Shown: one piece after another, positions 22,259 through 27,669 of the stretch
Layout: each line of letters opens with the position of its first letter
How positions within the stretch are numbered: position 1 is the stretch's first letter
Virus record (IMG/VR): IMGVR_UViG_3300009165_000027
Location: 1 to 27,669 of that record
DNA length: 27,669 nt
Source: a virus
Reading direction: 5' to 3' (one strand)
Position numbers and translations under genes: made by a program
Notes under the pieces: model-generated
What the model saw: the letters and a program-made list of their open reading frames with translations, nothing else
The model's database searches: none
Told to the model about the DNA's origin: nothing

Positions 22259-22368
22259 GCAGCAACTACGACATGGAGCCGCCCGAAACGCCACCCTGGT
22301 GGCCGGGATTGGTCGCCATACTTGCGCTCGCCGCCGGGTTGCTCGCCCATTTGTTCGCAACCTACTGA
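22255..22368 (+). CDS. tiny single-span membrane protein
   Basis: The 37-residue ORF MSSNYDMEPPETPPWWPG continues into one hydrophobic segment (LVAILALAAGLLAHLF). It starts at an ATGA overlap with the lipoprotein and ends 4 bp before the endolysin ATG. It is likely a lysis accessory (pinholin, antiholin or i-spanin remnant). The coding call rests on the overlap and the clean membrane segment. Confidence 0.5.
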   Translation: MSSNYDMEPPETPPWWPGLVAILALAAGLLAHLFATY

Positions 22369-22372
22369 CGAC

Positions 22373-22951
22373 ATGACCACCGCCGACATCGAGGCCATGC
22401 AACGCAAGATCGACGGCGCCGGATTCCCGCTCGCCATCGACGGGCAATGGGGACCGAAATCCCGCGCCGCCTGCCAGAGCTACCTGCGCTCGCTGATGCC
22501 GACGCCTAATCCATGGCCGAGCCAAGACGAGTCATCGCTCGCGTCATACTACGGCGACGCCGGGGACGAGGACTACCTAGTCCGCCTGCCCGTCGCCGGT
22601 CTCGGCGTAGCCTACGACGGCCAACCGGTGAGCGGCATCCGCTGCCATCGCCGCGTATCCTACTCGCTTGGGCTTGTCCTCGCTGCCATCGCAGCCGGGC
22701 CGCACCGAGGCATTTTAGCGCATTACGCGGGATGCTACAATTTTCGAGCAATGCGCGGCAGCAGCCGAATATCGACGCATGCTCGCGGGATTGCCGTCGA
22801 TTTTGCTTCTGGCTTGAATGGCAATCAGACTCCGTGGCCAGAAAAAGCCACGATGCCGCTCGAAGTCATGGAGGCCTTCGCCCGCGAAGGCTGGCTACCT
22901 GCCGGTGCATTTTGGCATCGAGATTCGATGCATTTTCAGGCTACTCGGTAA
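22373..22951 (+). CDS. endolysin: peptidoglycan-binding region plus M15-type peptidase
   Basis: The 192-residue product has an N-terminal PG-binding-like motif (IEAMQRKIDGAGFPLAIDGQ then WGPKSRAACQSYL, about 6-38) and a C-terminal peptidase M15/VanY-type domain: STHARGIAVDFASG (H136 and D143) and HRDSMHFQ (D184, H187). These are the expected zinc ligands and acidic catalytic residue. The enzyme would cut peptide bonds in the cell wall, releasing progeny after holin action. It has no signal peptide, so it depends on the holin. It is the last gene of the lysis cassette, followed by a strong hairpin. Confidence 0.82.
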   Translation: MTTADIEAMQRKIDGAGFPLAIDGQWGPKSRAACQSYLRSLMPTPNPWPSQDESSLASYYGDAGDEDYLVRLPVAGLGVAYDGQPVSGIRCHRRVSYSLGLVLAAIAAGPHRGILAHYAGCYNFRAMRGSSRISTHARGIAVDFASGLNGNQTPWPEKATMPLEVMEAFAREGWLPAGAFWHRDSMHFQATR

Positions 22952-22962
22952 TTTTTTTTGAC

Positions 22963-22993
22963 GCGTAAACCATTGAAAAACAATGGTTTGCGC
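22963..22993 (+). terminator. 13-bp hairpin after the endolysin gene
   Basis: The stem pairs 22963-22975 with 22981-22993 over an AAAAA loop, including AAACCATTG/CAATGGTTT, with one G-T wobble. There is no T-run after it, and a T8 run lies before it. It is therefore either a non-canonical end signal for the late transcript or an operator. The stretch 22952-23099 has no convincing gene of its own. Confidence 0.5.
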
Positions 22994-23023
22994 AAATCGC
23001 GTAAAAAAACTAAAAGAAATGTC

Positions 23024-23052
23024 TTTCCGTTGTCCTAGGCATCGCCTAGTCT
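23024..23052 (+). promoter_or_regulatory. promoter-like element with internal palindrome
   Basis: TTTCCG (23024-23029) and TAGTCT (23047-23052) are 17 bp apart, with palindrome CTAGGC-ATC-GCCTAG (23035-23049) overlapping the spacer and -10. The spacing from TCTTT to CTAGGC equals that at 10465. A start near 23059 would give about a 40-nt leader before ATG 23100. The boxes themselves are poor sigma-70 matches, so confidence is moderate. Confidence 0.45.
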
Positions 23053-23099
23053 CTTCTCAGTTGCACGACGCAACGCTAACAACAATACCAACTACCCCA

Positions 23100-23474
23100 A
23101 TGACAACCATTCAAATTACCTCACGCCACTCCAGTGTTTCAGATGCAGTTGCCGCTGCCAATATCGACCTCTCCTACAATGCAGGTCTGGCTAAAAACAA
23201 GATCGCTGATCTTGACCTCAATGTAAGACAAGCATTCGTAACAGAGGATGGCAAGGTTATGTTCGTATACAACTGCGACATCCCAATCCTCCAAGAGTTT
23301 TCACCATTCATCAGTTGTCTCGACAATCGCCCATTTGCCATTGCATTCATCGACAAGATGATCATGAGCGTCACTGATCCACTCATCCAAAAAAATAAAG
23401 AAGGTCGCAAGGCAATCGCAAGGATGATCAAACAAATTACCGCAGAAAACAAGATCGAAGCGTTCGCCTACTAA
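23100..23474 (+). CDS. hypothetical protein at the start of the accessory/early region
   Basis: The start is placed at 23100 (MTTIQITSRHSSVSDAVAAA); the ORF extends upstream to 22983 but that part runs through a hairpin and promoter-like DNA. The product is 124 residues with AGLAKNKIADLDLNVRQAF and FIDKMIMSVTDPLIQKNKEG, helical and mixed in charge. No family is recognised. The leader ends in CAATACCAACTACCCCA, a motif repeated before the ORF at 23527. It follows a possible promoter. Confidence 0.6.
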   Translation: MTTIQITSRHSSVSDAVAAANIDLSYNAGLAKNKIADLDLNVRQAFVTEDGKVMFVYNCDIPILQEFSPFISCLDNRPFAIAFIDKMIMSVTDPLIQKNKEGRKAIARMIKQITAENKIEAFAY

Positions 23475-23484
23475 ACACCCACAA

Positions 23485-23512
23485 GCGGGTTCGATCCCCG
23501 CTTCACACACAC
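23485..23512 (+). other. tRNA 3'-end-like sequence (T-arm, acceptor strand, CCA): candidate att site
   Basis: GCGGG (23485-23489), T-loop TTCGATC (23490-23496) and CCCGC (23497-23501) form a canonical T-arm. After it come 7 bases TTCACAC, one discriminator A and CCA (23510-23512), exactly the spacing of a bacterial tRNA. The 5' acceptor strand GTGTGAA and an anticodon arm are absent upstream, where the hypothetical gene ends. Phage attachment sites often carry the 3' end of a host tRNA gene, so an attP or att remnant is the leading interpretation. No integrase is in the window. Confidence 0.65.
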
Positions 23513-23526
23513 CAATACCAACTAAA

Positions 23527-23598
23527 ATGAAAACACTGACCACCATCACCGACATCAGCGTGTCGCGCATCGAATTTTGCGCCTATCAAACTCGCTAA
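23527..23598 (+). CDS. very short ORF after the tRNA-like element
   Basis: A 23-residue ORF MKTLTTITDISVSRIEFCAY ends at 23598. Support is limited to its leader, which contains the same CAATACCAACTA as the gene at 23100, and a clean ATG. It may be a small protein or a leader peptide. No function can be given. Confidence 0.35.
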   Translation: MKTLTTITDISVSRIEFCAYQTR

Positions 23599-23622
23599 TC
23601 AAAACCAAACAAAACAAATAAA

Positions 23623-23817
23623 ATGAACCACTCAGTTGAAATCACAAAGGAAGCAGCTTGGAAACTAATCGGAAACGATGAGAAAAGCTGGACAGACTAC
23701 CAGCAAAACGAGCTTTCCGAATCGTCATTTTATTTGGCGCACGGGGTAAGGATCGCTGCAATTCACAATTACCTTTCCAACGTCACGCAATACTTTATTC
23801 AAGACATAAACGCATGA
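23623..23817 (+). CDS. small hypothetical protein
   Basis: The 64-residue product contains KEAAWKLIGNDEKSWTDYQQ and SSFYLAHGVRIAAIHNYLSN. The A/C-rich leader CCAAACAAAACAAATAAA lacks a Shine-Dalgarno, as elsewhere. Its stop overlaps the next ATG (23814), supporting translation. No family recognised; small accessory or early phage protein. Confidence 0.55.
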   Translation: MNHSVEITKEAAWKLIGNDEKSWTDYQQNELSESSFYLAHGVRIAAIHNYLSNVTQYFIQDINA

Positions 23818-23999
23818 GATACTACATTAACACCGAGACAAAAGACCAGTGGCGCGGAGGCCAGCATGGTGTCGAGTTTTACTCCGACTCACAGGGCTGG
23901 ATCGAGTCAGTATTCGTTAGCACCACTGAACTCATTGCATGCCACGATGTGATCGAGGTTGACGAGTGCGGCCATGTGCTGCGAGATGTGCAGCCGTGA
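23814..23999 (+). CDS. small hypothetical protein
   Basis: The 61-residue product starts in an ATGA overlap and has TKDQWRGGQHGVEFYSDSQG and acidic VIEVDECGHVLRD near the end. It is beta-rich with a mixed charge. It belongs to the small accessory ORF run following the tRNA-like element. No function recognised. Confidence 0.55.
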   Translation: MRYYINTETKDQWRGGQHGVEFYSDSQGWIESVFVSTTELIACHDVIEVDECGHVLRDVQP

Positions 24000-24022
24000 G
24001 GCCGACATAACTAAAAACTATT

Positions 24023-24220
24023 ATGAAAGACCACCAAATCAAAAGAGAATCGTCCGACACGTTCGGGCGGAACATGAAGGCGGACATCGCCCTGCTGCGG
24101 CGCGTTGTTGACCAAGATGATTACCGCAGTCAGCAGATGCTCGCCATGGCGGTAGCATCCAGCGTGTTGCTAGTGCTCTGCCTGGTGACAGCCATTATCC
24201 TCTGCACTATCTTCGGATGA
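24023..24220 (+). CDS. small single-span membrane protein
   Basis: The 65-residue product has a polar N-terminus (KDHQIKRESSDTFGRNMKAD) and a C-terminal hydrophobic segment (MAVASSVLLVLCLVTAIILC, about 42-61), so it is a tail-anchored membrane protein. It overlaps the MarR-like gene at ATGA 24217. Phage early membrane proteins sometimes exclude other phages or alter the host membrane; nothing here shows which applies. Confidence 0.55.
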   Translation: MKDHQIKRESSDTFGRNMKADIALLRRVVDQDDYRSQQMLAMAVASSVLLVLCLVTAIILCTIFG

Positions 24221-24540
24221 ACACGATCGAACTCACCAGTGCGTTGGCGGAGGCCGCGAAGCGCAATCTCAACTTGACGAGCCTCGCGGTGCTGTTGCAC
24301 TGCGCCGAGACCGAGGGCATTTCATTGTCCGCGCTGGCGCGGCTGCTCGGCAAGACCAGCGGCTGCATAAGCGTGATCGCCGACAAACTCCAAGAGCGAG
24401 ACCTAGTGCGGCGGCGGTCTATCCGCGGCGGCGACCGGCGGACATGGACGCTGGCCGTGACGGACCACGGCTACGGATTGCTCCACAACATTCTCGATCT
24501 CCCCGAAACAACAACAAAAACAAAACAAAACATAGCATGA
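24217..24540 (+). CDS. MarR-like winged-helix regulator
   Basis: The 107-residue product has an N-terminal helix (TSLAVLLHCAETEGISLSAL), recognition helix region LARLLGKTSGCISVIADKLQ, and wing RRSIRGGDRRTWTLAVTDHG, the order seen in MarR/winged-helix proteins. The likely role is DNA binding in control of phage genes. It lacks the longer dimerisation helices of full MarR repressors (usual length about 140). It could recognise the palindromic elements at 10479 or 23035, but that is speculation. It overlaps the next gene by ATGA. Confidence 0.7.
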   Translation: MNTIELTSALAEAAKRNLNLTSLAVLLHCAETEGISLSALARLLGKTSGCISVIADKLQERDLVRRRSIRGGDRRTWTLAVTDHGYGLLHNILDLPETTTKTKQNIA

Positions 24541-25235
24541 AACTAAGCGAAAAAAGAAACAGCAACTTCACTCCGCATCCTGAAACCGATGGCCCGATCA
24601 AGGCTGTGCTCGTGGATGTCACGGAGCTGAAAAAGCGCATGACAAAGTATGGGGAAAAAGACGAGTTTCGGCTGGTCTTTGAAACCGATTGCATGGATGA
24701 GGAAAACGACAGGCGTTTTTGCATTTGGTCGCGCGGCTACACGCCTTCGCTGCATGAAAAAGCGGCATTGAGGAAAGACCTGAAAAAAATGATGGGCCGC
24801 GAGTTGACTCAGGCCGAGCTCGATGAGTTTGACCTTGAAGCCATAATCGGCCACGGAGTTAAGCTTATCATCCAGCACGAGCACAAAGACGACAAGACGT
24901 ATGCGAACATCTCATTTATCGCACCGGACAAAGACAAAGCGCTCAAGCCAAGCGGCAAATACATCCGCATCCGCGACCGCGAGGCCACTAGTGGGGACCA
25001 GGCTTCGCCGCCCCAGAAAAGCGAACCTTCCGCCAAGTCATCCGACTGGCAGTCGGTGATAGTCCACGTCGGTAAATATCAAGGCAAGGCACTCGGGTCC
25101 GTCGATGAAGCCGGTGTGTCCAAACTCCTCGAAAATTGGCTGCCTCAAGCAAAGGCGGCGAAGAACGTGGAGGATGCAGAGCTAGTTATCGCACTGACCG
25201 AGCTTGCAAAGCTGCTTAACGGTGAGGTTTATTGA
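24537..25235 (+). CDS. phage early protein: OB-like region plus ExoX-C/DUF3820-like end
   Basis: The start is at 24537 (ATGA overlap, MKLSEKRNSNFTPHPETDGP); the ORF from 24444 is a shadow of the regulator. The 232-residue product begins with a segment I have seen in phage replication-module proteins: PIKAVLVDVTELKKRMTKYG, then RRFCIWSRGYTPSLHEKAAL, LRKDLKKMMGRELTQAELDE, and KLIIQHEHKDDKTYANISFI. From about 185 a GKYQGKALGSVDE motif resembles the C-terminal helper domain of exonuclease X-type proteins. A DNA-binding role in replication or recombination is likely but not proven. Confidence 0.65.
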   Translation: MKLSEKRNSNFTPHPETDGPIKAVLVDVTELKKRMTKYGEKDEFRLVFETDCMDEENDRRFCIWSRGYTPSLHEKAALRKDLKKMMGRELTQAELDEFDLEAIIGHGVKLIIQHEHKDDKTYANISFIAPDKDKALKPSGKYIRIRDREATSGDQASPPQKSEPSAKSSDWQSVIVHVGKYQGKALGSVDEAGVSKLLENWLPQAKAAKNVEDAELVIALTELAKLLNGEVY

Positions 25236-25259
25236 TCCGCCAGAATACTGAATGACACG

Positions 25260-25290
25260 CCTCACCCTGCGCGACGCGGGGTGGGGTTTT
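25260..25290 (+). terminator. rho-independent terminator
   Basis: The 12-bp stem pairs 25260-25271 (CCTCACCCTGCG) with 25275-25286 (CGCGGGGTGGGG), allowing G-T wobbles, over a CGA loop and followed by TTTT (25287-25290). It lies 25 bp after a stop codon and before the next gene at 25313, so it ends the preceding transcript, completely or in part. Confidence 0.8.
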
Positions 25291-25312
25291 CTGGGCGACA
25301 CTACCAACCACC

Positions 25313-25771
25313 ATGCCAACCATCGCCGAAATCATCGCCGCCAAACAAGCAGCCGCCACCCCGCCGGTTGCTACCGCACCACCCGTAGATGTCGATCCTT
25401 TGCTGGAGTCGGCCATCGACCGGATCGACCCGCCAGCCGCGGGAAAGCGCCGGGCGGGGCTGGTGCTAAGCGCCAAGACCCCGCTACAACCCGCGGAGGT
25501 AGCGCTCAAAGCGCATCACTCCGAGCTGCGGAGCCTATCGCTGCCGCAAGGGGAGGCGCTGCCAGTGCTGCCAGTGGCGGCAGACGCGGCGACGACCGCC
25601 TGGCATCAAGCCATAAACGCTTTCGAGACCGAGCTTTGTCTGATGCGCGATCCTGTGGATTCGGATCGGGGCTGGCTGGCTCTGCGATTGGACGGGCAGG
25701 AAATGCCGCTGCTGCTGAAATCGTTCATGCTGTTCGACCACCCGCAGACCACTCGCAGCCAGCCGTTCTGA
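25313..25771 (+). CDS. hypothetical phage early protein
   Basis: The 152-residue product has an N-terminal Ala/Pro-rich region (KQAAATPPVATAPPVDVDPL) and a C-terminal part with AINAFETELCLMRDPVDSDR and GWLALRLDGQEMPLLLKSF. It follows directly on a terminator and the leader ACTACCAACCACC. No family recognised. Its stop TGA overlaps a CTG that appears to start the next small gene. Confidence 0.55.
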   Translation: MPTIAEIIAAKQAAATPPVATAPPVDVDPLLESAIDRIDPPAAGKRRAGLVLSAKTPLQPAEVALKAHHSELRSLSLPQGEALPVLPVAADAATTAWHQAINAFETELCLMRDPVDSDRGWLALRLDGQEMPLLLKSFMLFDHPQTTRSQPF

Positions 25772-25941
25772 CGATCTCCGAACGCCTCGCCGCCAACGCC
25801 CGCAAGCTAAGAGAGAAACTCTGCCCGCCCGACCACTGTGAAACCTGTTTCAAAAACGCCTGCCGCCTCCTGCTCAAGACATGCTGCATCTGCAACAAAG
25901 GCGTGAGTCTATCCAAAACCAACTTTTTCCCAAGAACATGA
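25768..25941 (+). CDS. small Cys-rich protein with probable CTG start
   Basis: There is no ATG/GTG/TTG at the front of the frame; CTG at 25768 overlaps the previous TGA (CTGA) and would give 57 residues, (M)TISERLAANARKLREKLCPP onward. Five Cys follow in CPPDHC..C..AC and TCCIC, a zinc-finger-like arrangement with a basic linker. Its stop overlaps the next gene's ATG at 25938, consistent with a real gene. A DNA- or RNA-binding role is possible. Alternative: noncoding frame continuing from an overlapping ORF. Confidence 0.45.
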   Translation: MTISERLAANARKLREKLCPPDHCETCFKNACRLLLKTCCICNKGVSLSKTNFFPRT

Positions 25942-26315
25942 CAAAAACAAAGATTACCACCCGCTACTACATCCAAGCATCACTCGGTGGTGGTGAATGG
26001 TGCGACGTTTGCTCCAAAGGTTTTATTTCGCAAAAACAAGCTGAGCGGGAATACGACCGAATACTCCGCGAATGCTACCCGACGTGGCGCGGACTTTCGA
26101 TCTGTTGGAAGATCGTCAAAAGACAACTCACGACGACAACGGACACCGAGATCGTCGTCTTTTCCACCCCGGCGCATGGCACGAAGCGGAGCCTGCTCGG
26201 CGAAATGTTCGTGCCGTCCTGGCTGCCGGAGCGCGAGAAGAAGCGGGTGAAAATGCGGCCAATACCGGGCGCACCGCAACAATGCCAGCCGACCTCGCAA
26301 CTACCAATTTCCTAA
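25938..26315 (+). CDS. hypothetical early protein
   Basis: The start at 25938 (MTKTKITTRYYIQASLGGGE) makes an ATGA overlap; the longer ORF from 25881 is upstream shadow. The 125-residue product is basic, with Cys pairs WCDVCSKG and REYDRILRECYPTW, a beta-rich core and a Pro/Lys-rich end (EREKKRVKMRPIPG). No family recognised. Confidence 0.55.
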   Translation: MTKTKITTRYYIQASLGGGEWCDVCSKGFISQKQAEREYDRILRECYPTWRGLSICWKIVKRQLTTTTDTEIVVFSTPAHGTKRSLLGEMFVPSWLPEREKKRVKMRPIPGAPQQCQPTSQLPIS

Positions 26316-26326
26316 CTAAACACCAC

Positions 26327-26779
26327 ATGAGAACCTACTACGACCCAGAAGACGACACCTGCGAGAAATCCGACCGACACGAGCGGCTGATGGACCTGGC
26401 CGACCACCTCCGCGACGAAGCAAAAGACCGCGAGATGGAAGAGTCTTATAACAATTTCCCGGCACCGAGTGGTGCCGTCGAAACCTCGCCCGTGGCAATG
26501 TTGCCAGCGGATGCTGACACTACACTCTGGGGAGTGGGAGTCGGTGACGCAGCGGGCGGGGAACCGATTCCCAAAAAACCGAGGCACGAATACTCGCAGA
26601 CGGCGCGGGCGCTGCTGACGCGCTGCTATAACAAGATGAGCGGGCGGGAAATCAACGCCTGCCAGATCGCTACGGGCGACTACGACACGACCGAGGTCTT
26701 CCGCGCTCACCTGATCGACTCACTGGCTATCCAATTTTCCAAGGAAATCTCAGAACACATAAACCAACAAAACCAATGA
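26327..26779 (+). CDS. hypothetical early protein
   Basis: The start at 26327 follows the A/C-rich leader CTAACTAAACACCAC; the upstream part of the ORF (from 26072) lies in the previous gene. The 150-residue product is acidic at first (YDPEDDTCEKSDRHERLMDL), low-complexity in the middle, and has a helical C-terminus (YSQTARALLTRCYNKMSGRE). It overlaps the next gene by ATGA (26776). No function recognised. Confidence 0.55.
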   Translation: MRTYYDPEDDTCEKSDRHERLMDLADHLRDEAKDREMEESYNNFPAPSGAVETSPVAMLPADADTTLWGVGVGDAAGGEPIPKKPRHEYSQTARALLTRCYNKMSGREINACQIATGDYDTTEVFRAHLIDSLAIQFSKEISEHINQQNQ

Positions 26780-27498
26780 TCACGAAAACACCAGACAAAG
26801 AAACGACCGCCTTGATCCTCGCCGGTGACGGCTACCAGCTGACCATCGCGCCGGAGGCGGAGGAGCGGAAGCAGATGCTGCTCGCAGCCGCCAGCGGCAT
26901 CACCCGAGTGAGGACTAACGACGAGAGCGGCGACGCGCATTTCCAGTCCCGGCGGCTGGCGCGGCTGGCCATCGAAGTGGAGAAATCGCGCAAGGCGGTG
27001 AAGGAGCCAGTGAACCGGATCGGCAAGTTGATCGACGTGGCGGCGAAGGAGTTCATCGCGGAGATCGAGGCCGAGCAGACGCGGATCAACGGGCTGATCG
27101 GCGACCACGCGACCGAGGTGGCGCGGCTTAAAGCGATCGCCGAGGCGGAGGAGCGGCGGGCGTTTGAGTTCGCCAGGGCTGCCCGCGAGGCGGCGGAGGA
27201 GAGCGGCCGGATCGCCGACGTGCTCGCGCACCGTGAGGCGGTGGCGGCTAAACTGGCGGCCAGCGACGAGGTGGCCAGCACGAAGGTGGCGGATGGCGTG
27301 CGGTTCGCGTGGGACTTCGACATCGAAAACATCGCGGATGTCTATCGAGCGGAGCCGATGTTCATCAGCATGGAGATCAAGCGCGCACCGGTGCTGATGT
27401 GGCTCAAAGAGCTGGCGGCGGCAGATGAGGACGTGGTGGGCCGGGCCGCGCTGCTTGGGATCTTCGCATTCAAAAAGCCGGTGATTTCGAGCCGGTGA
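26776..27498 (+). CDS. coiled-coil early protein
   Basis: The 240-residue product is largely a long coiled coil (ARLAIEVEKSRKAVKEPVNR, then EAEERRAFEFARAAREAAEE) bounded by a short N-terminal region and a C-terminal domain with VRFAWDFDIENIADVYRAEP. The layout reminds me of DUF1351- and Gam-like phage proteins, which are coiled-coil proteins of the recombination region, but I cannot be sure. It begins at an ATGA overlap. The following 52 bp (27499-27550) hold no gene. Confidence 0.6.
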   Translation: MITKTPDKETTALILAGDGYQLTIAPEAEERKQMLLAAASGITRVRTNDESGDAHFQSRRLARLAIEVEKSRKAVKEPVNRIGKLIDVAAKEFIAEIEAEQTRINGLIGDHATEVARLKAIAEAEERRAFEFARAAREAAEESGRIADVLAHREAVAAKLAASDEVASTKVADGVRFAWDFDIENIADVYRAEPMFISMEIKRAPVLMWLKELAAADEDVVGRAALLGIFAFKKPVISSR

Positions 27499-27550
27499 AA
27501 TCCCCCAAGAACAAAACAAGTCCATCCGTGGACGCAACTGAGATAAAATT

Positions 27551-27669
27551 ATGAGCGGACTTAATGGCCTTGGGTGGCCTAACCCAAAAGACGAACCAAA
27601 ACCAACCAAATCTATGAGCGACACACCAGAAACAGACGCTGAAGTCAACGAGCTGAAAAGCGCGACAAC
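27551..27669 (+). CDS. partial hypothetical gene at the window edge
   Basis: The frame opens at ATG 27551 (MSGLNGLGWPNPKDEPKPTK) and is open to the window end. A second in-frame ATG at 27614 begins MSDTPETDAEVNEL, which looks like a common phage protein start, with leader AACCAACCAAATCT. The true start is therefore probably 27614. Function not assigned. Confidence 0.5.
   Translation, partial: MSGLNGLGWPNPKDEPKPTKSMSDTPETDAEVNELKSAT

Noticed and set aside
22983-23099. N-terminal extension of the gene at 23100 from ATG 22983
   Set aside because: It would code through the 13-bp hairpin and the palindromic promoter-like element, and its residues look random; 23100 has the leader type seen elsewhere.
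23430-23512. Complete tRNA gene
   Set aside because: The T-arm, acceptor strand and CCA are clear but no 5' acceptor strand GTGTGAA, D-arm or anticodon arm exists upstream, so only a 3' fragment is called.
26707-27648. 313-residue minus-strand ORF
   Set aside because: Antisense to the coiled-coil gene that has an ATGA junction; the sequence is Arg/His/Leu-rich, typical of a shadow frame in GC-rich DNA.

Overview
The window is a 27.7 kb stretch of a tailed double-stranded DNA phage or prophage, and every supported gene lies on the + strand. A tail-tube candidate, a frameshifted pair of tail chaperones and a tape-measure gene are present, and no sheath gene is seen, so a long non-contractile tail (siphovirus) is the best reading. 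The sequence is mostly GC-rich. Almost no gene has a Shine-Dalgarno sequence: starts are either fused to the previous stop as ATGA or preceded by A/C-rich leaders. I suspect a Verrucomicrobiota-like host from the general look of the proteins and the non-SD leaders, but no host gene is present, so this is inference.

Layout. (1) 1-1654: end of an unknown gene, a ParB-domain gene, then an AT-rich pair encoding an ABC-type ATPase and a GNAT/Mom-like acyltransferase. The pair reads as one protein split by a -1 frame disruption. (2) 1651-7725: packaging and head genes (small and large terminase, small connector-like protein, portal, ClpP-like protease with a coiled-coil scaffold-like tail, major capsid). 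(3) 7761-10123: a terminator-like hairpin, then two GT2-type glycosyltransferases and a small conserved-looking ORF. (4) 10140-13642: neck and tail-completion genes, interrupted by a DNA-ligase-like gene, then tube and tail chaperones with a canonical A AAA AAC slippery site. (5) 13639-21698: tape measure, tail-tip proteins (two of them Cys-rich), receptor-binding and fibre proteins, including an 856-residue fibre with a nonapeptide repeat. (6) 21695-22951: a compact lysis cassette of tiny overlapping membrane ORFs, a lipoprotein and an M15-type endolysin. (7) 22952-27669: hairpin, promoter-like palindrome, small accessory ORFs, a tRNA 3'-end-like element, a MarR-like regulator, an OB/ExoX-C-like protein and early-type genes of unknown function.

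How it works together. Regions 2, 4, 5 and 6 make the virion and release it. Region 1 looks like a DNA-targeting or DNA-modifying cassette next to the terminase genes. The glycosyltransferases and ligase-like gene look like cargo set into the late operon. Region 7 looks like the beginning of the early/replication side.

The most interesting signals are the ParB + ABC-GNAT cassette with its mid-gene composition cliff, two homopolymer-A sites where a single extra A would restore coherent genes, the tRNA T-arm/acceptor/CCA fragment at 23485-23512 (possible att site), and a palindrome repeated with identical spacing at 10465 and 23022.
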